From Saxidomus purpurata (Eukaryota > Mollusca > Bivalvia > Venerida > Veneridae), in NCBI GenBank assembly GCA_022818135.1, contig JAFMSR010000016.1, positions 43,645,642 through 43,709,641 of the forward strand: a stretch of 64,000 nucleotides of DNA, written 5' to 3'. A program made the position numbers and the translations under genes. Numbering within the stretch: position 1 is the stretch's first letter; every line of letters begins with the position of its first letter. The notes below the pieces were generated by a model. That model was not told where the DNA came from, ran no database searches, and saw nothing but the letters and a program-made list of their open reading frames with translations. Positions 22,670-33,298 of this stretch are shown piece after piece.

Positions 22670-24953
22670 TTACAGTCTAGGCAACTTTGCAGACAGTGCA
22701 AATGGTTCCGCCTTCACTTCACTGGCATTGGATTTGCGGGACACAGTAGACTGCCCAATTATTATAGAATTCATTGCTGTGCGATACTCATTGTAACTTG
22801 GGTTTGTTGCAGCACCATGGTAAATAGACCTTTGTTGGCAGAATACATTTTCTATGATGTCGCTGTTAATTCTGGATGGTACGACATTCTCTTTCAACTC
22901 ATTCACTACGAATTGAACAAGAGAATAGAATCCATGATACATGAAATCAATGTCTTCCAGTGTCTCCATGGTAATTTGGCTTTTGTACCTTTTATTAACA
23001 CACACATCGCCAGCGATAGATTTCTCCCAAGACTTGAACCAGTTGTACACTTCAGTCAGCTGTTCCAGTCTATGGTCTGACATGTCTTTGATTGGTCTGT
23101 TGTCGGCAAACAAATCAACCAGGAAACTAGAGTTTTCAAGGAAGGTAATAGCTCCTTCAATGTCATCTGATCCATTTGTGAGGTTCTGTTGATATGTCTT
23201 CATCAGATGTAACATATCCTTGTCAAGAACATCAAAGGCCAGTTTATTTCTCATCTTTTGAGCATTGTTAGGGAAGATATGATCTTCGGAAAGTTTTTGG
23301 TGTATAGGGAATGGATTAGAACGATCCCACAAGTAGGCATCAACCCACATGCTCCACACAATTACATTGGAACCAACAGTCAATACTCTCTTGTGAAATG
23401 GTTTAAAACCACTGCTTAGTATGCTGTTTCGAATCTTTTTTAGTAAATGACAGGGATCCATTAGAAATATAAGTGATTTAGTTGGGTTTTTAAAATGACG
23501 GGCAACCAACTTTGACTCGATAGGGCTTGACGGAAAATGCATTTTCAAAAATGCCCTATTATTACTAGACCCATCCATACAACAATAAATTGGTTCGAAC
23601 CAAAACTCATTCAAAGCCTCGACGCATTTCCAAGTGGTTAAAAAGAGTTCAGCCGGAGAGGCCTGTGTATTGGGAAAATTTGCAAATGGCCATCTGAAAC
23701 CAGTTAATCCTACAAACAAATACTGCTGTACGTGATCGGCCAGTTTTCTGGTAAGATTTCCATTGCACGCAGCACTCATAAGGAAACTTTCTTTACCCGA
23801 GTCAGATAAGCCCATAAGGTGACTCCCGTCTTTTGAGTTTGTAATTTGCAAGTCTTCCTGAATGGACATCTCGTCCATAATTAGACCGCCATAAAATCCA
23901 TGACTTGGTATGTTTTGACGCTGTGCCTCTTGGCGCATCCAAACCATCATATCTGGAATAATGCCAGGCTTTTGTTTAACAGCATGTTTATACAACGACA
24001 ATAATTGTTCCGATGGTAGCTGCATCCAACCATTATTGGTAAGTACTCTATACGCAGACGGACTGCGATTAAAATGCCTAAAGCCATACTGATTATCTCT
24101 TTAGGCCACCTCATGCCATTTGACTTGGTACAAGATGCTTTTAATTGTGACTCTATGATCAATAATTGGTTTTCATTTAAATTAGGGGCCACGTCGCGTA
24201 ACACTTGCCTAATGTCTATGGAATTTAGATCCTGACTTTTTTCCTCATTGCATTGTTTTGGATTTGACTTGTCTAGTTTATAAAATATGCTGGCACATTT
24301 CTTACAACATAGCACAGAAGAATTAACACCGACCACTCTATCACAATAGATATGCCTTAACATAAACTTACAAACGTTTGCTATAGTCCCTGTCATTGTT
24401 TCCTTGGTGGCCATAGAAGTTCCTGATGAGAAAAAAGATTTATTTACTTCGTGACCCTGGCAAATTCTGCAAATTCTCACTGTATTAGTTATACATCTAA
24501 AAAAACCAGCCACACACACAGCCTTGAACGCGATGTTATCTGCTATATAGAAATACTCTAAGTCAATTTTGCTTTCAGCAACGTACACAGATACATTACC
24601 AAGACTGTCAATAGCAACTTTACACAACACCGGATTCCCATTGAATTTCATGTCCGACAGTTTTCCCAAAACATAACGATTCTCCCTATTTTCAACCACA
24701 AACCAATCAGTAGGCACAATTACCGTAACTTTTCAAATGGTAGGTCTGGACCGTAGATCTTCTTACATTTTAATGACAGGCCATTAAAGCTCAGTTGTTT
24801 CTTCATTGACGTGGTTACTTCATCCAGTTCTCTTACCGAAGATTTTTTGGCGTTAGGAAATAATTTAATAATAAGTTTCGAAATGGAGACGTCACTTATG
24901 TTTTCTTTAATGTCTGGATATATTTCTTTTAAAGACTTAACAATACTTTGCAA
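22670..24953 (-). pseudogene. P-element/THAP9-like transposase
   Basis: Three consecutive minus-strand frames make one protein of about 750 residues. N-terminal part 24,953-24,720; middle 24,717 to about 24,050 with Cys pairs (ICRICQG, CCKKC) and MRWPKEIISMALGIL; catalytic part from about 24,025. The catalytic part contains GGLIMDEMSIQEDL (first acidic residue of the RNase H-like fold), YCCMDGSSNNRAF (second), LMDPCHLLKKIRNSI, and INSDIIENVFCQQRSIYHGA (final Glu region), as in P/THAP9-like transposases. Frameshifts lie at about 24,720 and 24,050; the catalytic part alone has 451 open codons. No N-terminal THAP zinc finger is visible; it may be in an upstream exon. A splice acceptor-like TTCATTGCAG lies upstream near 25,000 on the minus strand. 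The product would cut and join at the 331-bp repeats. Confidence 0.85.
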
Positions 24954-25020
24954 ACTAGTGTTGCTACTGGAGATTTCTCAGAGAGTTCTCAGACAGCCTG
25001 CAATGAACAATTTTAAATAA

Positions 25021-25224
25021 TTACGTGAAGAAAAGATTTTTTGCTCGTTGTTTTATTTGCATTTAATCTGTATTGTTTAATTATTTATTTATCACAGTTC
25101 AAGGTGCAATGAACAACATATTTTTTGGCTCGTCGTATGGTCGGGTTATTTGCATCAAATATATATATGATAGTATAGGTGTTTGGTTAAGGTAACCGGA
25201 GAAGATGATTCCAGCTCCGCAACC
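25021..25224. other. sequence upstream of the transposase, no gene seen
   Basis: Short AT-rich stretch between the transposase N-terminal frame and the SINE head. It could hold the intron or promoter of the transposase gene. Confidence 0.4.
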
Positions 25225-25320
25225 GACCACGCCAGTCTCCGTGGTCCAGTGATTAAGGTCGCTGACTTCAAACTACAGATAGAGAGGCCCGTGGGTTGGA
25301 GCCCCGGCCGCTACCGACTC
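25225..25320 (+). mobile_element. tRNA-derived SINE head
   Basis: TCCGTGGTCCAGTGATTAAG matches a Pol III box A region and GTGGGTTGGAGCCCCGG a box B with one change. The same head (CTCCGTGGTCGTGTGGTTAG, minus strand) begins the complete SINE at 58,998-59,206. The SINE body is missing: retroelement copy C follows immediately, so the SINE was cut by, or captured with, that insertion. Confidence 0.75.
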
Positions 25321-26554
25321 TATTTATCCCCGGGAACTCCAGTTAATTAAAACTAACAATTTGGATACTGGTGCTTCATTTTTAGATTTACATCTCTCTA
25401 TTTATAACAATATTATACATACCAAAATTTATGACAAGAGGGATGATTTTAATTTTAGTATTGTAAATTTCCCCCATTTGGATGGGGATGTACCTCATGC
25501 TACATCTTATGGGGTATACATTTCTCAGTTAATTCGGTTTGCCAGAGCGTGTAGTTATGTTGAGGATTTCAATGAACGTAATCAATATATTACAAATAAA
25601 CTTCTTCAACAGGGCTACCGTTATTACAAATTGCGTAAATATTTTGCTAAATTTTACTATCGTAATTCTGATTTGGTTTTGAAATTCAATAGTAATCTAA
25701 AGACTCTTCTGCGAGAAGGTATTTCAAAACCCGATTTTTATGGGGATGTGGTTTACAAACTTCGTAAGATTTTGGGTCATGGCAATTTTCCAACTGTATT
25801 TGCTAAAATTATAAAACGTTTTGTTAAAAGAGGTTACGACCCAACTGTTTTGAGACACACCGCATGTTTGGTGTTCAACCCGTTTACAGTTGGACGCTAT
25901 GCTTCCCTCTTTGATTGTGTCTGACGGAAGAGGGGGAGGACTCTGTGATGGGCAGTTTTTAAATCCCACTGGGACGAAACTGTTTTGATTTCTGTCCTCT
26001 GGCCTGTTTCGTCGGGCCCTTAAGGGTGTTTCTCTTGGTGCTCTGCCTTCTGCAAAGGCATTGAGTACATACGTTTTTTGGTTCTCAAGGTTTGCTTTTT
26101 ATATATTTATACACGAGCATTTTTGTGTTTTACACACCATGCCTTTTGTTTCCATTGCGTGTGTTAGAGATTCACCTAGCAGGGATTACTTTTATTTACA
26201 CTGTCCTGTGACTTTGGAACATGGTGGGGGTAAGAGTGAGGTTGGGTGCGCACCATAAACCGGTTTAAGCTCCCCAGTGGTGTTTTTGCCACTGACCGTT
26301 CCAAGGCGGTGCCCCACTGTGTTCCTTTAATTGTTCGTTTTGTCCTCGTGTGTTTGCTTTGTATGCTAGTGTGTGTTGGTAGTGTATATGTGTGTGTGTA
26401 CATGATTGTGTGTGTGTGTGTGTCGTGTGTGTATGCGCGCGTGTGTGTGTGTGTGTGTTGGTGGTGTGCACTTCTGGGTGCTGTGGGGTTCGTTTTGGGG
26501 AGGCTGCGTTTTTGGTACGTGGCATTCCCTGTTTGATATTATTTTTGTTTTTTT
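25321..26554 (+). mobile_element. retroelement copy C
   Basis: Starts with TTTATCCCCGGGAACTCC, matching copy B, and runs to the shared 3' end TTTGATATTATTTTTGTTT. It includes the RT C-terminal coding part, the 3' untranslated region and a TG-rich tract (26,385-26,460). It is inserted in the P-like element between transposase and right inverted repeat, so it is younger than that element. Confidence 0.9.
25361..25924 (+). pseudogene. reverse transcriptase C-terminal fragment (copy C)
   Basis: 187 open codons equal to the C-terminal part of the copy B protein, differing at a few residues. Motifs in order: TGASFLDLHLS, IYDKRDDFNFSIVNF, SYGVYISQLIRFARAC, KLLQQGYRYYKLRKYF, KTLLREGISKPDFYGDVVYK, TACLVFNPFTVGRYASLFDC and a stop. 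The RT active site is upstream of the truncation point, so this copy cannot encode an active enzyme. Confidence 0.88.
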
Positions 26555-27091
26555 GTCTGTATAGTTGGCAGTTGCTTACGGAGAAATGGAGTCTAGTACT
26601 GGAACTTCCCATGAACAAGGGTTAAGTAAACTGTCACAATCATATGACTTTTTAATGAAATGTCAGATTACTAATCATATTTTATAGACGGGCTTTGGGT
26701 TTTATTATTGATGTGTAAACATAAGTGGTACAAGTGGCCCTTCAATGACAATTTCGAGTTCCACAATCAATAAACAGCATCGTTGACCATTGTCCTTACC
26801 ATGTAGCAACTGGAATCTTGTTTAAAGATGAAATTGTCAGTTCAAAAATTTCTCTCTAAATTCCTTCTATCGCCCAATGAAGGTACAAGTTTGTTATGGT
26901 ACGAAAATAAATGAGAGCGAAAGTGCCTACATAATTTTTTTATATTGTAAAAAACAAACAAACTTAGGTATACTTAACATGATGTATTATATACATGTAT
27001 TTATTACTATGCAACTGTACCTTTAGAATATTTTTAGGTTCTTTAATACTTGGGTTTTTCCCTTTATTTCATTGAATCAGATGACACCTAT
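26555..27091. other. transposase upstream region, no gene proven
   Basis: Lies between retroelement copy C and the right inverted repeat. On the minus strand a GTAAGC donor-like site at 26,579-26,574 follows open sequence, so a first transposase exon could be here, but I cannot show it. Confidence 0.35.
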
Positions 27092-27422
27092 ATTTTCACT
27101 GCGGACCGAGAGCGGAAGTGCTGCCAGTAAAAAATTAGTAAATACGCGGACCGGGAGCTGTCAGAATTATTTTGATTTATTGTTAGATGAAGACCTTGTG
27201 TCAGGTTTATGGTAGTGGTGTAGATGTGTAGATAAATATGTTCTCTTTCGATCTGAATAGGTGTTAAATTTCATAGAAGAGAGTAAAAAGTGAAAAATAT
27301 GTGAAAGCAAGTAGCGGTCTGTTTTTGGATAATTCGAAGTTAGTTACCTTGTGGTATAATAGAGGGCTGGGTGTAATTTTTTAATGTTTTTATGTATTTT
27401 CCGATTGAAACAAGTGCCTTAG
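27092..27422 (-). repeat. right terminal inverted repeat of the P-like element
   Basis: Reverse complement of 16,046-16,376, running from TTCACTGCGGACC to CAAGTGCCTTAG. The near identity to the left repeat is direct evidence of one element and of limited age. Confidence 0.93.
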
Positions 27423-27430
27423 CAAAAGAG
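27423..27430. repeat. 8-bp target site duplication, right
   Basis: CAAAAGAG, identical to 16,038-16,045. Placing the boundary this way gives 12-base tips CACAGGCACTTG and CTAAGGCACTTG; one-base alternatives are possible because flanking bases are similar. Confidence 0.8.
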
Positions 27431-27790
27431 CTTGAATTTATGCGTAAAATTGTAAAGGTGACGAGTTACTATATTTGTAAGCAAGTGTTTCACAGGCGTA
27501 ACTGTACCATCACTGAAAAAGCATGCAGTGTGACCACATTTACGACAGGACATGCCTTCGCAAATTTTACATTCTAGTGAATTTTAATATACATAACCAA
27601 CTAAAGGTCTGTAGTCGTTTATACGTAATCCGTAATAAGTATTTAGTCTGTTTGCAAGGGGGTATTGTGCGACAATATTTACCTGGCACTCATTAATCTT
27701 CGCCAATATGTTCGGTTATGTTCGGGTATGTTTTCGTTGTTTCAATTGATTACCATATTGAACAAATACATTTTACCGGCTGAAGTTCAC
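27431..27790. other. no gene seen
   Basis: AT-rich flank to the right of the P-like element. No supported feature. Confidence 0.5.
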
Positions 27791-27796
27791 ACCGCA

Positions 27797-27872
27797 GACA
27801 TAGTGGCGTATTGGTAAGATGTCTTACTTGTATATAAGGTGTCATGGGTTCGAATCCTGCACATATAATTTT
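27797..27872 (+). ncRNA. tRNA-like sequence (Pol III promoter, probably SINE head)
   Basis: TGGCGTATTGG resembles box A with one mismatch and GGTTCGAATCC is a perfect box B, followed by a TTTTTT terminator at 27,872. The acceptor and anticodon stems do not pair well, so it is more likely a tRNA-derived repeat or tRNA pseudogene than a working tRNA. Confidence 0.4.
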
Positions 27873-28194
27873 TTTAAGAGAATGGCTATTTTTATTTAAT
27901 TTTTGACACTGTCTTATGCACCATTTTTGCTTTTGTATATTCTGTGATAGTTGGTTAACTTTGCTTTGTTTTCTGTGTTTTATTTTTTATATACTTATAC
28001 TTACTATTGATATTCATGGCATTTTCTTCGAAGTTCTTCGATATATTAGCACAGCCTATTTTATCTTTAGATCTCATCTGTTTTTCAAGATGATTTGCTC
28101 GTCGGCATTTTCAGTTCTAAATACAAATGTATGCAGGACGACGGAAAAAGAAAGCTCAAATAGTCATTAAAAAATCTTGAAACCCCGTGTTGAA

Positions 28195-28275
28195 CAAAAA
28201 TTCAAGCAAGACTCGAACCTGCACACGCTGGATTGGTAGTCAAATGCCTTATCCACTACACCATTGCGGAATGCG
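28195..28275 (-). ncRNA. tRNA-like sequence (minus strand)
   Basis: On the minus strand TGGTGTAGTGG is a perfect box A and AGGTTCGAGTCTTGC contains box B within a five-pair T stem. The anticodon stem has one mismatch and the acceptor stem pairs only partly. A tRNA pseudogene or SINE head is the likeliest reading; a divergent tRNA is possible. Confidence 0.4.
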
Positions 28276-29011
28276 ATATCTGGTACACTACGAAATTGAT
28301 ATTTTATATCAATCGCTTGTTATATTTTTATCCGAAGATTACCGACCACATACCGACCACATACGAAATATTCATGAGTGCCAGTTCAATATTGGCGCAT
28401 AATATTCTTAAAGTCATTATGTAGCTAAATAAATAAAACATATTTACAGTTTAATTGATCGTGTCTAAAACATATATGTGTACACTAAATAAACAACTCC
28501 TAGCACCTTCAATTACTATTAAAGGACATATTTGAACTACAATTGAATGACATTGGCTACGATGTCTCCAAACGGATTTTACTGCACGGTAACATTTCGT
28601 TATCATATGTTCCACTAAAACCAATTATCTTGTAACAGTTTTGTTCAGTGTTCTATACTTTCGTCTAAGCCTTGCAGTTTTAAATTTCATTTGAGGAGCT
28701 TTACATGTAGCGTGTTGTATTCATTTAGTGAATCCATATAAAATGAAGAAAGAAAAGAACTCGGGCAGAGAAAAAGTGTTTCTTATATTTGGAATTTCGC
28801 TGTATCTGGAGTTGTTATATACGGAGTTTACTGGAGCAACAAAAAACATGTTTATCGTCTATTGTTACGTTTATCGTCAGAAAGGCAAACCTTATAAATA
28901 ATTACAATACTTCTTTGCGTGTTACAGAAAAACGTTGAAAGCAGTTTGATTTATTTTATTTGGTTAAACACGTTAAAGAAGTATTCATGAGGAAATTGTA
29001 GTATTTTCTGT

Positions 29012-29058
<47 letters not shown>

Positions 29059-30702
29059 GTATAAAATACAAAAGTGTGCCGGAAAAAAGTTAAATGTATT
29101 AAAAGATAAAAACACAGTCCATGAGATAATTGAATTATTATTTGCCAACCGGTTTCGCTTTTCTGCTCATCAGGGCAAATATTTTGACGCTATGACGCCA
29201 TATATATATATATAAGTTAAAAGTTGAACTAACCTTAAGGCAAGTTAAAAGAAAGTATGTTGGACACATCTTAAGGGTCTTCATGTGGCATGTTATAGCA
29301 ACACTGTCTGTTTAATAGTGTTGCAGTTACATTGCACAACGAGGGTCCTTACAAAAATATCAATTAGTGTGTGTCATTGTTGACAAACGCGCTCTATCTG
29401 GAGAAATTGCAAGTATAACATGATCCAAGGTCATCCCCGCAGGCGGTAAGCGTTATTCTTATTCTGGAAGGCGGTGTCAACAAATACTGTTTATTTTCTA
29501 TACACATTTTATTCAGTCATAACATGGTTATAATGCACGATGTATAGAGATAATTATCAAGACATGTTTATAATCAGACAGATGACAGCAAGCGCTTTAT
29601 GGCTGATTAAGCACCGATATTTTGGCAAATATAAGCTCTTTTTATTATACATAGCGTAGACAAATTTTACTTAGACTAGCCCCAGTAATATAGGCATACT
29701 ATAAGATTAAATATATGTTTGCTTCTTGTTTGACATACACGCAACAGGATCAATCTTAACCATACTGGATGTTGCAATGATCTAAATTTACTTTTCTAAA
29801 CCAGTCAAAACAAGTTGAATTCATAAGTCTTATTCCTATATCTATTGCTTATCCACCGTAAGACAAATTTTGATGTTATTTGTTTAAATGCTTCAAACAT
29901 AAACCAAGAATTAAAATGAAAAAATAATGTTTGAGATTTAAACCAGTGTACAGTACGTTCTTTGTATAACTTTGTAATCCCGCATCAAGAGGATGCTTAA
30001 ATGTAAAACAAGTCATTATAATATTTTGTAAACAACATGTCTCAGATAAATTCAAGTTTTGCTCATGCTTGTGTTTACATCAAGTTGAGTACTGAGTAAC
30101 TTTGAATTTGGACGTCCACTTATAACACCACTGCGTTAGAGTTAATATTCGGACGGTTTATATTTTAGTTTTTTCAAAAGGACAGTTATTCTATTAAGAA
30201 AGATCCGTCTACACACGTTTTGTTCGAACTTGAAGACCTGAGGTCACATCAGTTATTGCTTTTCTGATGATTGGCAACCATACAATCACTTGTTTTGAAA
30301 AAAATTAATCACAAAGAAGAGGTGCCTTTGCTGTTACAGTCGGAGGTTATAGCATGTTGCTTTTCTAAACGAGATAAAGGTGCAAAAACCAAATGGTACG
30401 AACGCATGTATAAAAATACTTTATTTCTGAGTTAATTAATCCTATTAATTGTTCAAACTAATCTCGAAAGTATTTCTCGAAACTATTTTTTAAATCCTTT
30501 TTGATTAAGTATGTCAAAGCCATATCATTGCTCGCAAATCTACATGCTTTATTTCTCGAACGCAATCACTTATAGTGTTGAATAGCATATTTGAGAAGGG
30601 TAATGAGTAATTTAACTTTCATGACTATGGTGTAGTTAAAAGTAACCACAAAAAGTAGGTACCGATTCTAAATCGATCCGAGGTTCATACTAAATCGTTT
30701 TA
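28276..30702. other. no gene seen; one AT microsatellite
   Basis: AT-rich flank between the tRNA-like sequence and the Polinton. It contains a TA dinucleotide run (29,015-29,056) and a smaller one at 29,202-29,213; no convincing coding frame was found. Confidence 0.55.
29015..29056. repeat. TA dinucleotide microsatellite
   Basis: About 20 uninterrupted TA units. Confidence 0.9.
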
Positions 30703-30708
30703 TTGGAT
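30703..30708. repeat. 6-bp target site duplication, left (Polinton)
   Basis: TTGGAT directly before the left inverted repeat and again directly after the right one (50,779-50,784). Six bases is the expected duplication for Polinton integrases. Confidence 0.95.
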
Positions 30709-30834
30709 AGTAGTATATAAAAGGAGAGTTACAGCGCAGTTGGAAAATGTAAAAGTGCTTTTCCTCTTTCATTCGGAAAAGCACCTAAACATAAAATCCA
30801 ATCCGTACCTGTAACTCTCCTTTTATATACTACT
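30709..30834. other. palindrome inside the inverted repeat
   Basis: Bases 30,709-30,734 are the perfect reverse complement of 30,809-30,834 (26 bp), and within the loop GTGCTTTTCC (30,755-30,764) pairs with GGAAAAGCAC (30,775-30,784) around a 10-base loop. Each end of the element can thus fold into a two-stem hairpin. Confidence 0.93.
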
Positions 30835-30880
30835 CTTATAAACTTAATCCACACCTGTCATTTTTATATATTAATATCAA
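30709..30880 (+). repeat. Polinton left terminal inverted repeat
   Basis: 172 bp inverted relative to 50,611-50,778. The outer 126 bp are almost identical to the other end (TATA versus TGCA near the tip); the inner 40 bp have small insertions and substitutions. Confidence 0.95.
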
Positions 30881-30882
30881 AA

Positions 30883-31321
30883 TTATTCATATCCATTTAA
30901 TTTATATTCTTTCATATACGTTTCAAAAGGTGTTGTATAAGTTTTTTCCTTTTGCATTTTCATTAGTTCAGTGAAAGCATTTGATATAACTTTAGTTTCT
31001 TCAACACCCTCTACACTTTCAATACGTACTTGGCTTAGAATTTGTTTTATTTTATGATGATGAACTTTAAAATACTTTTCTTTTCTGATATTTTTAATTT
31101 ATTTAACAAAACTGTAACAGCTGGTGGAACAGCCCCAACGAACGTAACAAATATTGGTATAGCTGGAACCAATGCTAACAAAGCAGAACAACCGATTAGA
31201 CCGGCAGTTACTTGTAAAGCGGTGTTTACTCTTCCGCAGAGTTTATAACTTTTTCTGTAAGCTGCCCCAAGTTTTTTAAATGAATTATCAAATCATCTAC
31301 AGTCTTGATTGTTTTATCCAT
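30883..31321 (-). pseudogene. small Polinton membrane protein (frameshifted)
   Basis: The minus strand begins at 31,321 with ATG right behind TATATA. Frame 1 gives MDKTIKTVDDLIIHLK and ends early; a second frame gives a hydrophobic stretch (ALLALVPAIPIFVTFVGAV, one or two membrane helices); a third gives the C-terminal part (IKQILSQVRIESVEGVEE, then FETYMKEYKLNGYE) with its stop at 30,883. Two frameshifts interrupt an otherwise compact protein of about 140 residues. It is the gene nearest the left end, three bases from the inverted repeat. Function unknown; a similar small gene next to the repeat is familiar from other animal Polintons. Confidence 0.7.
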
Positions 31322-31526
31322 TATATATTTAGTCTATATTATATCTGAAAATTTTATCCAACTGTTAAAATCATTTGAATAACCTTTCCATTTTACTAAT
31401 GCTTGTTGTTTTTTATAGTCACGTTTTATAATTTTCTCAATTCGAAATATTTCTTGCTTAGCTTTAATTAGTTCTTGTTCATAAAATGTACCTTTGATTT
31501 CATCTTGATTGAGATCTTTTATTCTA

Positions 31527-32456
31527 CAGTCTAACCTGCATTAGCGGTCACCTGTATATAACGTGACCCTGTCTGTAACGGTCAGTCTAAGGTGCGACGG
31601 CAGGAAATTACTCTAAATGTAACCTGTTTATAGCGTGACCCTGTTTAACGCGGTCAGCGGCCACTTATTTTAGTCCGGAACTGATTATATAACGGCCAGT
31701 GACGGGTTTTGAACGAGAACTTTAAAAAATATATCGTGCAAGTAATAATATTACGGCAATTAGCCGGAAGCATTAAATAAACAGCTGATTGAAACCCATT
31801 AAATGTGGATTATGATCATTGAATATGTGTGAATAATACATAAATTTCAAAGGATTAGATAATTTAGGTGAGTTTGTTTGGTTTGCTTGGTATTTTAGTG
31901 ATTATCTTGAGCAATGATTGAGCGACGTCGTCTTTATGCATGAGATTTTTTATGAATTCCCGTGATTTTGCGTTAGTTTGATCAAAACTATACAGGTTTA
32001 TTGAAACATTATTAGGTATAAAAATCTATGACAAGGCAGTCTGTATGCCATTTTTTCCCCAGTATGTCTTCACCTAAACGTAAAGCGCTTTCGTTAGAAG
32101 AGTGTGTTCGTGTAATAAAAGCGTTTGAATGTGGGAATAGTTCTCGAAAACTTGCTGATCAATTTTGTGTGGGATTGCAGCTTCAACAAATCAGAAGAAA
32201 ATAACAGAGTTCTCTACGAAAGTTAACTAATTATGTTCATGTACATTTGTATATTGTTTTACATTAAAAGCATTAATAAGTGCATCATATAAATTGATAT
32301 GCCATATGTGTAATGTAATAACCTACCGTAACTAGATATTGTTTTATTTTATCAAATTTTTATCATATCATTGAAAACCTGGATATAGTGGTCACCTGTC
32401 TATAGTGGTCACTTTCGCCGAGTCCCCTTGCTGACCGCTATAGGCAGGTTAGACTG
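31527..32456 (+). mobile_element. Tigger/pogo-like Tc1-mariner element, internally deleted
   Basis: 930 bp with ends CAGTCTAACCTGC and GCAGGTTAGACTG, flanked by TA on both sides (31,525-31,526 and 32,457-32,458), the standard Tc1/mariner duplication. Subterminal text is similar too (TAGCGGTCA at both ends). It contains only the N-terminal DNA-binding piece of its transposase. It sits in the Polinton integrase gene, just before the chromodomain region. Confidence 0.9.
32064..32204 (+). pseudogene. Tigger-like transposase, N-terminal HTH only
   Basis: 46 codons from ATG: SSPKRKALSLEECVRVIKAF followed by SRKLADQFCVG, the CENP-B/Tigger N-terminal helix-turn-helix (psq type) pattern. A stop follows and the DDE catalytic region is missing, so this copy cannot move itself. 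Confidence 0.8.
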
Positions 32457-33081
32457 TATATGTAATTGGATCGGTATTAAGAATTTCATGAATAACAAAT
32501 ATTTCTTCCGTCCAGTTTGGTGTATATCCTTTTTCAAAATGACGTTTAAGCTTACTGATTCTTACTTTATCCCCAATTTTGTACTTTGGTTTAGCGGATG
32601 ACTTACCCAAAGGGCCATACAAATTAAAATAAACTTTGCCTTTATTTTCTGACATGCTTGCTTTATTTGGTGTCATTTTTATGCTGTTATGCTTTGTGTT
32701 ATTATATTTATTAACCATATCTGGTAACTTGTCCAGATAAATGTTTGTATTATTTACGGTGAAATATTTCCACATGATTTGTTTTAATGTTCTGTTAAAT
32801 CGCTCTACCACTACAGCTTTACCAAAGTTAAAAGTGTGATAAATGTTTATTTTATTATCCTCAAGAAATTTCTTAAATGTCTTGTTGAAGAATTCCGTAC
32901 CCTCATCTACCCATAAGTTATTTGGATGCCTTTGTCCAACAACCCCTGCAAACGCTTCTGTTACTGACTTTCCTGTTTTATCTTTTAAAGGTATAACCCA
33001 AGCATATTTACTAAATACATCAATTATTGTTAATAAATACTTCACACCTTTATTATACCTAGCAAAAGCTTGCATATCAAC

Positions 33082-33153
33082 TAAAAACAAAAATAATATC
33101 AAACAGGGAATGCCACGTACCAAAAACGCAGAAAAAAACTACTTGTACCAAAA
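33082..33153 (-). mobile_element. retroelement copy D, only the last about 50 bp
   Basis: Contains AACAAAAATAATATCAAACA, GGGAATGCCACGTACC and AAAAACGCAG, exactly the 3' tip of the family, then about 20 extra bases. ACTAAA occurs on both sides (33,079 and 33,149), a likely target duplication. The tiny size shows how severe 5' truncation is in this family. It interrupts the integrase at the first catalytic Asp region. Confidence 0.85.
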
Positions 33154-33298
33154 ACTAAATCCGCTGACCACGTATCACTGATATCTGTAACAATAACCCG
33201 ACGTGTTTTAAATTTACGTTTAATTGGCTTATGTAATTCTTCTGCTACTTTATCAGTCCAGGTTGTTGGTTTTGTAGATATTTTGGGGGATTGGGCTT

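Larger units (their letters stand above)
16046..27422. mobile_element. P/THAP9-like DNA transposon with helicase and PHD genes (11.4 kb)
   Basis: Bounded by 331-bp inverted repeats and an 8-bp duplication of the target. Two convergent gene sets fill it. The plus-strand PIF1 helicase/PHD region starts 69 bp inside the left repeat. The minus-strand P-like transposase starts inside the right repeat. Their 3' ends face each other across 21,300-22,670. A 1.2-kb retroelement copy (25,321-26,554) is inserted upstream of the transposase, so the original element was near 10 kb. The two repeats differ by only two internal bases plus terminal differences, so the insertion looks young. Even so, both genes carry stops and frameshifts, which suggests it moved as a defective copy or decayed quickly. 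That both genes belong to one element is inferred from the repeat boundaries and the symmetrical layout. Confidence 0.82.

Noticed and set aside
22640..23192. Plus-strand ORFs opposite the transposase
   Set aside because: They are antisense shadows of the clearly recognisable transposase frame.
28195..28275. Functional tRNA gene
   Set aside because: Acceptor stem pairs only in part and the anticodon stem has a mismatch; kept only as tRNA-like.
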